From NCBI RefSeq assembly GCF_002844575.1, contig NZ_PIQO01000010.1, positions 105,840 to 169,839 of the forward strand: a DNA stretch of 64,000 nucleotides, in the 5' to 3' direction. Shown here one piece after another: positions 12,450 through 20,278 of the stretch (its first letter is position 1; each line of letters starts with the position of its first letter). The DNA is from Heyndrickxia camelliae. GTDB lineage: Bacteria; Bacillota; Bacilli; Bacillales; Bacillaceae_C. The translations under genes and the position numbers were made by a program. The notes below the pieces were generated by a model. That model was not told the origin of the DNA. It worked only from the letters and a program-made list of their open reading frames with translations, and did not search any database.

Positions 12450-13433
12450 TTGCAGACGAACCAAATAATTGAGGCATTTGAACATTTAATGAGTGTTGTC
12501 CACCGCACACCTTTAAATGAATCTAAAACCTTCAATGAATTAACAGGATCAAAGCTTTATTTAAAAATGGAGAACTTACAGCGAACTGGTTCATTTAAAA
12601 TCAGAGGTGCTATGAATAAGATACTTTCCTTGAATGATTTAGCTGCTTCTCGGGGAGTCATTGCTGCGTCAGCGGGAAACCATGCGCAAGGTGTCGCGTA
12701 TTCAGCTGCTAAAAGAGGGATCAAGTCAAAAATCTTTATGCCAGAAGGAACCCCGACGGCAAAGGTGAAGGCTACTCAAGCTTATGGTGCAGAGGTTGTA
12801 TTAACTGGAGAGTCATATCAGGAAGCATATGAAGCAGCTGTTCTTACACAGCAAAGAAGCGGAGCCACCTTTGTCCATGCTTTTGATGATGTGGAAGTAA
12901 TGGCAGGCCAAGGAACGATTGCCCTGGAAATGGTTCAGCAATGCTCCGAATTGGATGCCATTGTGGTTCCGGTTGGAGGTGGCGGATTAATATCTGGCAT
13001 AGCTACTTTAATTAAGAACTTGTATCCAGCAATTAAAATCATAGGCGTCCAAGCGGCCGGAGCTTTAGCAACCTATAACTGCTTTCATGGTGTGGGGAAA
13101 ACCCGCCTTTTAAAAGTAGGGGGTATTGCGGATGGAATACTGGTTAAGGAACCAGGAGAATTAACGTTTCCGATTATTAACCGATATGTAGATGATATTG
13201 TTTCTGTTACGGATGAGGAAATTGCTCTTGCCATGATTATGATGTTGGAAAGAGAAAAAATGTTTGTAGAAGGCGCTGGTGCAGCTGCTCTAGCAGCCGT
13301 GATTTCAGGAAAGTTGAGAATGGCAGGAAAGCATATAGGCATTATCATTAGCGGTGGCAATGCTGATTTAGACAAAATGCCGCTTTTTAAAAGTCTGGCA
13401 AATTCGATTCAATCCACCAGTAAAGTAGGATAA
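12450..13433 (+). CDS. ilvA: Threonine dehydratase, catalytic domain only
   Basis: A 327-residue fold-type II PLP enzyme producing 2-oxobutyrate from threonine, the entry to isoleucine. The PLP lysine is in GSFKIRGAMNK (about residue 50) and the glycine-rich phosphate loop is PVGGGGLISG (about 175). The start is TTG at 12450; ATG 12434 closes quickly in another frame. The protein ends right after the catalytic domain: the C-terminal ACT-like regulatory domain of biosynthetic IlvA (B. subtilis about 420 aa) is absent, so it resembles TdcB in length. Its place as the last ilv-leu gene still argues for a biosynthetic role. Serine/threonine ammonia-lyase of other use is possible. Confidence 0.85.
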   Translation: MQTNQIIEAFEHLMSVVHRTPLNESKTFNELTGSKLYLKMENLQRTGSFKIRGAMNKILSLNDLAASRGVIAASAGNHAQGVAYSAAKRGIKSKIFMPEGTPTAKVKATQAYGAEVVLTGESYQEAYEAAVLTQQRSGATFVHAFDDVEVMAGQGTIALEMVQQCSELDAIVVPVGGGGLISGIATLIKNLYPAIKIIGVQAAGALATYNCFHGVGKTRLLKVGGIADGILVKEPGELTFPIINRYVDDIVSVTDEEIALAMIMMLEREKMFVEGAGAAALAAVISGKLRMAGKHIGIIISGGNADLDKMPLFKSLANSIQSTSKVG

Positions 13434-13476
13434 GGGGATCCGTTCCTTAGGATGAAGGGATCCCTTTTCCCTTTGG
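13434..13476 (+). terminator. Rho-independent terminator of the ilv-leu cluster
   Basis: GGGATCC (around 13436) pairs with GGATCCC (ending around 13463), followed by TTTTCCCTTT. It begins at the ilvA stop codon. Confidence 0.7.
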
Positions 13477-13478
13477 TT

Positions 13479-13535
13479 GAGGGTCAGACCCCATTTCCCA
13501 CTTTTTGTAGAGTTGGGAAATGGGACCTGACCCTC
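13479..13535. repeat. REP-like imperfect palindrome with GGGTCAGACCC core
   Basis: Two 22-bp arms (GAGGGTCAG...CATTTCCCA and its complement TGGGAAATG...CTGACCCTC) pair except at a central base or two, with a loop of about 13 nt. There is no T run. It lies in the gap upstream of the HAD gene. Inverted repeats of this style occur at intergenic sites of many Bacillaceae; here it is non-coding. Confidence 0.7.
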
Positions 13536-13593
13536 CGTCCCGTTCTATGGTAAACTAGTGGGATAAAGTGTGTTGCGATTGGAGGAGTTATGG

Positions 13594-14721
13594 TTGGTTC
13601 AAACGATATTATTCGATGTAGATGGGGTTTTATTGAGTGAGGAGCGTTATTTTGATGCATCTTCTTTAACGGTTTGGGAGCTTTTATATAGTGAAAATTA
13701 CTTAGGTCTGGCTCCGGAAAAATATAAGACTACTTATTCTGATGATGAAATTACAAGTATAAGAAATGAGGTTTTTGAAGAGGATCATGTTTTGAAATTT
13801 TTAAAATCAAGAGGTTTAAATGCCAATTGGGACATGATTTATCTTACCTTCAGTTATCAGCTTATTCATCTGCTCACCCAAATCAAGGACAACGAACACG
13901 CACGTATAGAAAATTGGCTAAGAGAAGAAATAGATAGAAATACTCTTTTAGAAATAAAAGATGTTTTACGCCAATATCAGGTGGAAATTGATTTTAATCG
14001 TTTTTTAGTGGACTTCAAGGGCTTTCAACAAACAAAACAGGACTTATTGACTGTATTAGATATGCTGGCCAAAGAGAAACTAGAAGTAAATACAACTACT
14101 TTTGGACATAAGGGGAAGCTTTGGTCCGTCTGCGAGCATTGTTCCCAGGAATGGTATGTCGGGGATAAAAATATCTTAGCATCTACGGGGAGACCATCTG
14201 TTCAAACAGGTAAAGCAGGATTTTTAGCAGATGAAAAAGTACTCGCATCTCCGGAAGAAATTGCGGATTTGTTTCAATTCTTACGGGATTCGGGTATATC
14301 AATAGGAATTGGAACCGGGAGGCCGGAGCTGGAAACACTCGAACCATTTGCGGCTTTAGGTTGGCTGGAACAGTTTGACGTGCAGCATATTGTAACAGCG
14401 GATGATGTATTAAAGGCTGAGAATGTAACGGGCAACGGAATTTCGTTAGCAAAACCGAATCCATTTACCTATTTAATGGCGTTGAAGGGCAAAAATGCCG
14501 AACCTGATGAAGTTTTACAGATACACTTACCGATTGAAAATGGTCATGAAGTATTAATTGTCGGAGACTCGCTTGCCGATCTTTTAGCCGCACAAAAAAT
14601 GGGTTGCCGATTCGCTGCTGTATTAACAGGGCTTTCAGGGAAAGATGCCCGGAGTGAATTTGAAGAACACAAGGCGGAATTTATCTTAGACTCAGTATTA
14701 GATATAAAGAATATACTATAA
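13594..14721 (+). CDS. HAD-superfamily hydrolase with large cap
   Basis: A 375-residue putative phosphatase. HAD motif I is FDVDGV at residues 7-12, motif II GIGTGRPE, motif III a lysine in AKPNPFTYL, and motif IV VGDSLADLLAAQ near residue 325. About 220 residues separate motifs I and II, far more than in small phosphatases; this helical insert should be a cap domain that sets the substrate, which I cannot name. Start: TTG 13594 is 6 nt after GGAGGAG; the in-frame GTG 13570 lies upstream of that ribosome site and is less likely. Single gene between two terminators. Confidence 0.75.
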   Translation: MVQTILFDVDGVLLSEERYFDASSLTVWELLYSENYLGLAPEKYKTTYSDDEITSIRNEVFEEDHVLKFLKSRGLNANWDMIYLTFSYQLIHLLTQIKDNEHARIENWLREEIDRNTLLEIKDVLRQYQVEIDFNRFLVDFKGFQQTKQDLLTVLDMLAKEKLEVNTTTFGHKGKLWSVCEHCSQEWYVGDKNILASTGRPSVQTGKAGFLADEKVLASPEEIADLFQFLRDSGISIGIGTGRPELETLEPFAALGWLEQFDVQHIVTADDVLKAENVTGNGISLAKPNPFTYLMALKGKNAEPDEVLQIHLPIENGHEVLIVGDSLADLLAAQKMGCRFAAVLTGLSGKDARSEFEEHKAEFILDSVLDIKNIL

Positions 14722-14725
14722 TAAA

Positions 14726-14760
14726 AACAATCTGGTGCCAGGCACCAGATTGTTTTTTGT
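14726..14760. terminator. Bidirectional terminator built on a GGTGCCAGGCACC palindrome
   Basis: AACAATCTGGTGCC and GGCACCAGATTGTT are perfect complements around a single A (14726-14754), followed by TTTTTTG. It serves both the HAD gene and, on the other strand, serA. The GGTGCCAGGCACC core recurs at 30325. Confidence 0.8.
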
Positions 14761-14761
14761 T

Positions 14762-16381
14762 TTATAATGATGTTTCTTGGAGTGAGTTGTACCCTGAAGT
14801 GAGTTCGAGAATTTGGGTCTCTTTGATGCCTTGAATGGATTGAAGTTGCAAATCTACTGGGTCGTCTATTTTTTTGTCTAAAGTAAGAATCATGATCGCT
14901 TCTCCCCCAACGGTGGATCTCCCCACTTGCATGGTACCGATATTTACGTTATGGTCGCCAAGAATCGATCCGACACGGCCGATCATTCCAGGTATATCAT
15001 AGTGTTTGATGTAGAGAAGATGCTTTTCAGGTTTAAGATCAATTCTATAATCATTGATATTCACTATTCTGGCCCCTAGGCCAATTAATACCGTTGCGGC
15101 GACACTTACCTTTTCACCATTTTTGTATAAAGTTAGCTCCATATAATTAGAAAATCCTTTATTGGAAGCCTCTTTTTGAATTTGATACGGAACTCCTTGT
15201 TCTCTTAATAAATGAAATGCATTGATAAGATTGACAGAATCACTTAAATGATGAGATAAAACACCCTTAATTATAGAGCGTGTCAACAGGCTCGTATCCT
15301 CGTCTAACAGCTCTCCTGAATAAGATATTTGAATTTTCTCCGGTGCCGTTTTTAATAATTGAATAGCGATTCCTGCCATTTGCTCGCCGATTTGCAAGTA
15401 GGGCTGCATTCTTGCCTGTGATTCACCTGTAATTTGCGGCATATTTACAGCAGAACGGATCGTTTGATTTTCACATATATTGATAATTTCAGCACTTACC
15501 TCCAAAGCAACTTTTTCCTGAGCTTCTTCAGTTGAAGCTCCTAAATGAGGGGTTACAATCACATTAGGATGATGTAATAATGTAAAATTCGCTGGTGGTT
15601 CTTGTTCAAATACATCTAGCGCTGCTCCAGCAATTTTGCCCGATTGTAAGCCTGCCAACAGGGCATTCTCATCTATGATACCGCCGCGGGCACAATTAAT
15701 GATGCGGGCTCCTTTTTTCATTTTTTGAATATAAGATTTATTTATCAGACCTTTTGTTTCTTTTATGAGAGGGGTATGGATGGTAATAAAATCAGCATGT
15801 TCGGCGATTTCGTCTAAACTTGCCTTTGTAATTCCGAGTTTATTTGCCCGATCCTCTTTAAGGTAAGGATCATATCCTAGAATATTCATTTGGAAACTTT
15901 TCGCCCTTTTTGCTACCTCTGTTCCGATTTTACCCATACCGATAATGCCGAGCGTCTTTCCATACAACTCAATTCCTTGATACTTTTTCCTTTCCCAATT
16001 TCCATGGATGGTTGATTGATGTGCATGTGGAATCTTTCTGGCCAAAGCTAGCAGCATCGCCAAGGTATGCTCTGTTGCGGCGACAGTATTTCCACCTGGA
16101 GCATTGATGACGATAATCCCTTTTTTCGTGGCAGCTTCCACGTCGATATTATCAACACCTACACCTGCCCTAGCAATAATTCTTAAACGAGGAGCATGGT
16201 CCATTAATTCTTTCGTGACATTTGTTTGGCTACGAACGACAAGTGCATCATAGCTACCGATGATAGAAAATAGCTTATCAAATGGCAGTTGATCGTAACG
16301 ATCCACCTCATAATTAGGATGTTCGTATAGCGGCATCAGACCGCTTTCACTAATGCTATCTGTTACTAATACCTTATACAT
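14762..16381 (-). CDS. serA: D-3-phosphoglycerate dehydrogenase
   Basis: A 539-residue NAD-dependent enzyme for the first step of serine synthesis. Nucleotide-binding LGIIGMGKIG (about 145-154). Catalytic residues of the family are visible as Arg in NCARGGIIDE, Glu in DVFEQEPP and His in VTPHLGAST. An intervening domain follows, then a C-terminal ACT domain (HYDIPGMIGRVGSILG, about 455 on) that normally binds serine as feedback inhibitor. Its ATG overlaps the upstream aminotransferase by 8 nt. Controlled by the Ser T-box at 17551-17790. Confidence 0.95.
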   Translation of the reverse strand: MYKVLVTDSISESGLMPLYEHPNYEVDRYDQLPFDKLFSIIGSYDALVVRSQTNVTKELMDHAPRLRIIARAGVGVDNIDVEAATKKGIIVINAPGGNTVAATEHTLAMLLALARKIPHAHQSTIHGNWERKKYQGIELYGKTLGIIGMGKIGTEVAKRAKSFQMNILGYDPYLKEDRANKLGITKASLDEIAEHADFITIHTPLIKETKGLINKSYIQKMKKGARIINCARGGIIDENALLAGLQSGKIAGAALDVFEQEPPANFTLLHHPNVIVTPHLGASTEEAQEKVALEVSAEIINICENQTIRSAVNMPQITGESQARMQPYLQIGEQMAGIAIQLLKTAPEKIQISYSGELLDEDTSLLTRSIIKGVLSHHLSDSVNLINAFHLLREQGVPYQIQKEASNKGFSNYMELTLYKNGEKVSVAATVLIGLGARIVNINDYRIDLKPEKHLLYIKHYDIPGMIGRVGSILGDHNVNIGTMQVGRSTVGGEAIMILTLDKKIDDPVDLQLQSIQGIKETQILELTSGYNSLQETSL

Positions 16382-17531
16382 TTTTACCCCAAACCTCCTC
16401 CGCTTTAGCTATTGCCTTGCCATAAATATTCCTGTCCAACACGTTTGATTGAATCATTTCTATGCCTGTTAACACTTTTAACACATCATATGGTGTGCAA
16501 TATCCCATATGACCGATTCGTAAAATTTTTCCTTTCAAATGCTTTTGTCCACCTGCAATGATGATTCCAAACTTTTCTTGTAAGCCTTGTTTGATAGTCC
16601 CAATCAATTCTTCCTTCGGTTGAATAGATGTCACAGTAGGGGAGGCAATGTCGTCTTCAACAAACAGCGGTATTTCTATTTCCTCAAGACCCCTTCGCAG
16701 CATTTCTTTCAATAACTGATGCCGTGCAATCACATTTTCCCATCCTTCTTCTTCTATCAAACTACAAACCTCACGTGCACCAGCAATTAAGGATACAGCT
16801 GGTGTAAATGGGGTGGATGTTTCCTCATAATAGGATGTTAAGTAACGATTTACATCGAAATAAAAACGTTTTGTTTTGCAGTTATTTATCACCTCTCTAG
16901 CATTCTCATTTAAAGCGATAAAAGCTAATCCAGGTGGGAGCATAAGAGCTTTTTGAGAACCGGAAACAAGTATATCAATCTTCCATTCTTCCATTGCTAC
17001 TGGAACTGCACCAATACAACTGACCCCATCCACGATAAAGAGGGCATCAGTATGCTGTTTAGTTATTCTGCCTAATTCTTTAATCGGATTTAATACACCG
17101 GTCGAGGTTTCGCAATATGTAGCAAAAATGGCTTTAACTCGAACATCTAATGACTTTAAAAATTCCTCTAGTTGACCGGGTTCGCAGGCCTTGCCCCATT
17201 CAATATTTAAGCGGTGGACATTGGCGCCAAATGCTTGGCATATGTTGGCGAAACGGTCCCCGAAAGCACCGGTAACAACCACCACGACATGATCGCCATC
17301 TTCTACAACATTACAAGCAGCTGTCTCCAATGTGGAGGTACCTGTACCCGCTACTAATAAAACAGGATTCCTTGCTCCAAAGATAGGTTGCAGCCTGGTG
17401 GAAACATCCTCAAGTAAATGCGAAAATGCTTTACTACGATGAGCAATCATTGGCTCATTCATTGCGAGCTTTACTCTGTCGGGTATTGGCGTAGGTCCAG
17501 GTGTGAACAAAAATTGCTGATTAAAAAGCAT
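16374..17531 (-). CDS. Class V aminotransferase (serine-pathway, SerC-like role)
   Basis: A 385-residue PLP aminotransferase of the alanine-glyoxylate/serine-pyruvate group. The N-terminus FTPGPTPIPDRVKLAM and the PLP lysine in SGSQKALMLPPG are typical; it is not a canonical SerC. Because it is the first gene after a serine-specific T-box and is translationally coupled to serA, the likely in vivo reaction is 3-phosphohydroxypyruvate to phosphoserine with glutamate. That reaction is inferred from context. The start follows GAAAGGATG. Serine-glyoxylate aminotransferase remains possible. Confidence 0.8.
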   Translation of the reverse strand: MLFNQQFLFTPGPTPIPDRVKLAMNEPMIAHRSKAFSHLLEDVSTRLQPIFGARNPVLLVAGTGTSTLETAACNVVEDGDHVVVVVTGAFGDRFANICQAFGANVHRLNIEWGKACEPGQLEEFLKSLDVRVKAIFATYCETSTGVLNPIKELGRITKQHTDALFIVDGVSCIGAVPVAMEEWKIDILVSGSQKALMLPPGLAFIALNENAREVINNCKTKRFYFDVNRYLTSYYEETSTPFTPAVSLIAGAREVCSLIEEEGWENVIARHQLLKEMLRRGLEEIEIPLFVEDDIASPTVTSIQPKEELIGTIKQGLQEKFGIIIAGGQKHLKGKILRIGHMGYCTPYDVLKVLTGIEMIQSNVLDRNIYGKAIAKAEEVWGKNV

Positions 17532-17550
17532 CTAGAATCATCCTTTCAAT

Positions 17551-17790
17551 GAAAAATAAAAACGCCCCATATAATAGGACATTGCTGCCTACTATAAGGG
17601 GCGTGGAAAACGCGGTACCACCCTTGTTTGTTACCAACTCTCTCAGTAACCTCATTAAATAACGGCATCATTACCGTTCTGGCCTACTGCTATTTCAGCC
17701 AGGCAGTTCCGAAGTGCTCGGCATTTTAAAGAAATAGCATCGGTTCACAGCGCCCACCGACTCTCTTTAGTCCATTTCTTTATACCATCT
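17551..17790 (-). promoter_or_regulatory. T-box leader, serine specifier (AGC)
   Basis: Read on the minus strand: AGAGAG box (about 17760), GGTGGGCGCTGTGAACC, specifier AGC (complement of 17716-17718) followed by ACTTC and GGAA, T-box sequence AAGGGTGGTACCGCG (17611-17625), and a terminator with arms ACGCCCC...AGG and CCT...GGGGCGT (17562-17604) ending in a T-rich tail. Codon spacing matches the other leaders in this window. Uncharged tRNA-Ser would permit serine operon expression. Confidence 0.9.
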
Positions 17791-17828
17791 TCATCATTAC
17801 CTTTTTCGCATATTTGACTGTTTAGAAT

Positions 17829-17857
17829 ATTCTATCCAAATACTTTAGTTTTGTAAA
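17829..17857 (-). promoter_or_regulatory. Sigma-A promoter of the serine operon
   Basis: On the minus strand TTTACA (17852-17857) and TAGAAT (17829-17834) with a 17-bp spacer, about 40 bp before the T-box stem I. Confidence 0.6.
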
Positions 17858-17938
17858 GAGGTAAAACACGAAAATAGTAATTGTTTTTGTTAAAAATAAA
17901 AACGATAATTTCTACCACATGAAACAGTCATGAGTGTA

Positions 17939-17967
17939 TTGACAATATTGATGGCGTACTTTATTAT
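17939..17967 (+). promoter_or_regulatory. Sigma-A promoter of the padR-DUF2812 pair
   Basis: TTGACA (17939-17944), a 17-bp spacer and TATTAT (17962-17967). Strong match; the -10 overlaps an inverted repeat. Confidence 0.75.
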
Positions 17968-18012
17968 ATCGTTAACCGATATATCGTATTGCGTAGTATC
18001 AATCGCTGATAC
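17966..18012. promoter_or_regulatory. Two operator-like palindromes upstream of padR
   Basis: ATATCG-TTAAC-CGATAT (17966-17982) overlaps the -10 element. GTATCA-ATCGC-TGATAC (17996-18012) lies just before the ribosome site. Both are 6-5-6 inverted repeats and their centres are 30 bp apart. Autoregulation by the adjacent PadR protein is the simplest reading; PadR repressors often bind such sites. Confidence 0.55.
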
Positions 18013-18024
18013 AATGGAGGCTTC

Positions 18025-18387
18025 ATGATGTTAAATGAAAAGTTAATTAAGAAATACCTTCCTTTAACTCAAACTACCTACTATATTTTAATTTCCCTTA
18101 CCTCACCGCTGCATGGCTATGGAATAATGCAGAAGGTGGAAGAGCTTAGTGCTGGAGAGGTGAGTCTAGGTCCTGGAACTCTATATGGAGCGCTAGGTAA
18201 GCTCGAAAAGGATGGATTAATCAAGAAAATATCTGAGGAAGAGAATGAGAGAAGAAAAAGTTATATTTTAACTGAAATAGGGATGGAGATTAGCAGACGT
18301 GAATTTGAACGTTTAAAGACACTGGTAACTCGAACGGAACATATTTTTGCGAGTGAGGGATACATGAATGAAGAAAAGGGTATTTAA
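18025..18387 (+). CDS. PadR-family transcriptional regulator
   Basis: A 120-residue winged-helix protein. The region LTQTTYYILISLTSPLHGYG followed by LGPGTLYGALGKLEKDGLI is the PadR wHTH; the tail is a short helical dimerisation segment (subfamily 2 size). GGAGG precedes tandem ATGs at 18025 and 18028. It overlaps the downstream DUF2812 gene by 20 nt, the usual partner arrangement in Firmicutes. The effector is unknown. Confidence 0.88.
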   Translation: MMLNEKLIKKYLPLTQTTYYILISLTSPLHGYGIMQKVEELSAGEVSLGPGTLYGALGKLEKDGLIKKISEEENERRKSYILTEIGMEISRREFERLKTLVTRTEHIFASEGYMNEEKGI

Positions 18388-18889
18388 ACTATTTTGGGCG
18401 TGGCAGGATGATCAAGAAAATAAATGGTTAGAAAAGATGGCGGAGGAAGGGTGGAAACTATTAAAGTATAATTTACTAGTATACACTTTTGAAAAAATGG
18501 ATCCTAAAAAATACATTTATAAAACAGATTTCAAATCCAATCAAAATCATGATTTGCAAGAATACTTGGCATTATTTGAGGATGCTGGCTGGGAACATGT
18601 AACACACTATGCAGGTTGGCATTATTTTAGGACAGAACCGGGAAAAGCGAAGACTCCAGATATCTATACGGATGTAAATTCTAAAGTTGAAATGTTTAGG
18701 AGATTACTTTGGTTTTTATTAATGCCCTTAATGGCGATAATCATTATAGCGTGTACGATTGTATTTAATGACAGCTACTCCCATATAAAATTGATGGTGG
18801 TCTTAAAAATAACATATGTACTATTAATCTGTTTACTAGGTTTTAGCGTTTTAAACATTTTATATAAAATGAAAAAGTTAAAAGAGTAA
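18368..18889 (+). CDS. DUF2812 membrane protein, PadR partner
   Basis: A 173-residue protein. The first about 110 residues (KRVFKLFWAWQDDQENKWLE, then EDAGWEHVTHYAGWHYFRT) match the DUF2812 pattern. Two hydrophobic segments follow at about 117-137 and 143-163, with a short cytoplasmic end. Function unknown; such genes are nearly always paired with a PadR regulator and are thought to respond to envelope or membrane signals. Its start lies within padR. Confidence 0.8.
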   Translation: MKKRVFKLFWAWQDDQENKWLEKMAEEGWKLLKYNLLVYTFEKMDPKKYIYKTDFKSNQNHDLQEYLALFEDAGWEHVTHYAGWHYFRTEPGKAKTPDIYTDVNSKVEMFRRLLWFLLMPLMAIIIIACTIVFNDSYSHIKLMVVLKITYVLLICLLGFSVLNILYKMKKLKE

Positions 18890-18891
18890 AG

Positions 18892-18921
18892 AAAAGGGAG
18901 GTCTTTTGTGACCTTCCTTTT
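18892..18921. terminator. Bidirectional terminator
   Basis: AAAAGGGAGGTC pairs with GACCTTCCTTTT (one G-T pair) around a TTTTGT loop, between the convergent DUF2812 and MFS genes. Confidence 0.65.
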
Positions 18922-20077
18922 AAATTGCATCTGCTGTTTTACGATGTCGTGCAAACATATAGGCTCCGATGAAAATACATGGCAGAGCGACAATTGCCAT
19001 TCCTCCGAAGGCAAAACCAGGTGATTGGTTATAAAGGAAACCTCCTAAATAGGTGAAAATACCAACAATAAAGCCCATGCCAAGCGAGGTATATACCGCT
19101 TGTGCAGCTGGAATGTCCCGTTGTTTTAACTCTTCATTTACTAACCGGATAAAGGCATAGTGGGTTAATCCAAATGTAAGAGAATGAAAGAGCTGCATAA
19201 CAATAAATACAATTGCATGCGGAAAGGCAAATATGACAAGCCAGCGTATCATGCATGCTAAACTTGCAATGATAAACATGGAAGGTGTAGATGTTTTCTG
19301 AAATAATCGATCTGCAACGGAAAAGAATAATATTTCCGCTAAAACAGCTATATTTAAAATAAATCCAATATAAAATTTGCTAACATGAAGATCTTGTAAA
19401 TAGAGATATCCGTAATTATTATAGGAAGCATGAGTCCCCTGCAATAAAATAGCGATAAATAAGCCTAATACAAATCTTTTTGACTTTAGCAGCCCAAGAT
19501 AAGAGGAACGGGTCTTGCCTCCTATTTTATTGCGAATAGACGGAGGAGATTTCATATTCGTTGTTGCTAGCATCCCCAGCATCCCCAAAGCCATAATATA
19601 AAAGATGGCGTGTTCACTGAAAATTGATGTGATAACTCCTACCACAATCAAGGCTACCGTATAGCCAATCGAACCCCAGCGACGGCTTTTACCATAATGG
19701 ATTCCATCAGCTTTTACCATCATCGTTCCCGTACTTTCCATTAACGGCAGGATAAGCGGATATAGAATTGTAAAAATGACCATTACGGCAATAAGAATGT
19801 TCGGAGAAGAAAAAGGCAAAAATAAGAATAATAAAATTGCAGAAATAAATGGGAATACTCTTAATAAAAATGCGATGGATTGATGACGGCAAAATGTAGG
19901 GAACACAACCAAGGTTGAAATCGCGCGTGAAATAAAGCCCGCACCAATCACAGCACTTGCTGCTGGAATTGTCAGCCCCTTGCTATCGACAAGCCAGCCG
20001 GTCCAATATGGCATAAATACTCCCCAAGTAAAGAAAAAGGCAAAATAATTAAACGACAACCATGTTTGATTCTTCAT
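18920..20077 (-). CDS. Major facilitator superfamily transporter (HcaT/YwbF-like)
   Basis: A 385-residue integral membrane protein with about 12 hydrophobic segments. The N-terminus (SFNYFAFFFTWGVFMPYWTGW) and the YGKSRRWGSIGYT loop between TM segments 4 and 5 are typical of the MFS_1-like phenylpropionate/nucleoside-type permeases, of which B. subtilis YwbF is a member. The substrate cannot be deduced. It is a single gene divergent from the gerX operon. Confidence 0.75.
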   Translation of the reverse strand: MKNQTWLSFNYFAFFFTWGVFMPYWTGWLVDSKGLTIPAASAVIGAGFISRAISTLVVFPTFCRHQSIAFLLRVFPFISAILLFLFLPFSSPNILIAVMVIFTILYPLILPLMESTGTMMVKADGIHYGKSRRWGSIGYTVALIVVGVITSIFSEHAIFYIMALGMLGMLATTNMKSPPSIRNKIGGKTRSSYLGLLKSKRFVLGLFIAILLQGTHASYNNYGYLYLQDLHVSKFYIGFILNIAVLAEILFFSVADRLFQKTSTPSMFIIASLACMIRWLVIFAFPHAIVFIVMQLFHSLTFGLTHYAFIRLVNEELKQRDIPAAQAVYTSLGMGFIVGIFTYLGGFLYNQSPGFAFGGMAIVALPCIFIGAYMFARHRKTADAI

Positions 20078-20278
20078 CTGGTCCCACCCTTCAGCGTTAT
20101 TCGTGTCGAGCGTATAGACACTAACATAATATCACAGATGTTTTTTTGAAAATACAAATAGTTTTATTTTCTTTTTATACTCTAAATTTCCCCCGTATAT
20201 TTTCCTTTTCATGGATAAAAATAAAAAGATAGCAATTAGGTATGAAGAAAAGAGTCTTTAGCAAAGGTGATTGATTAC

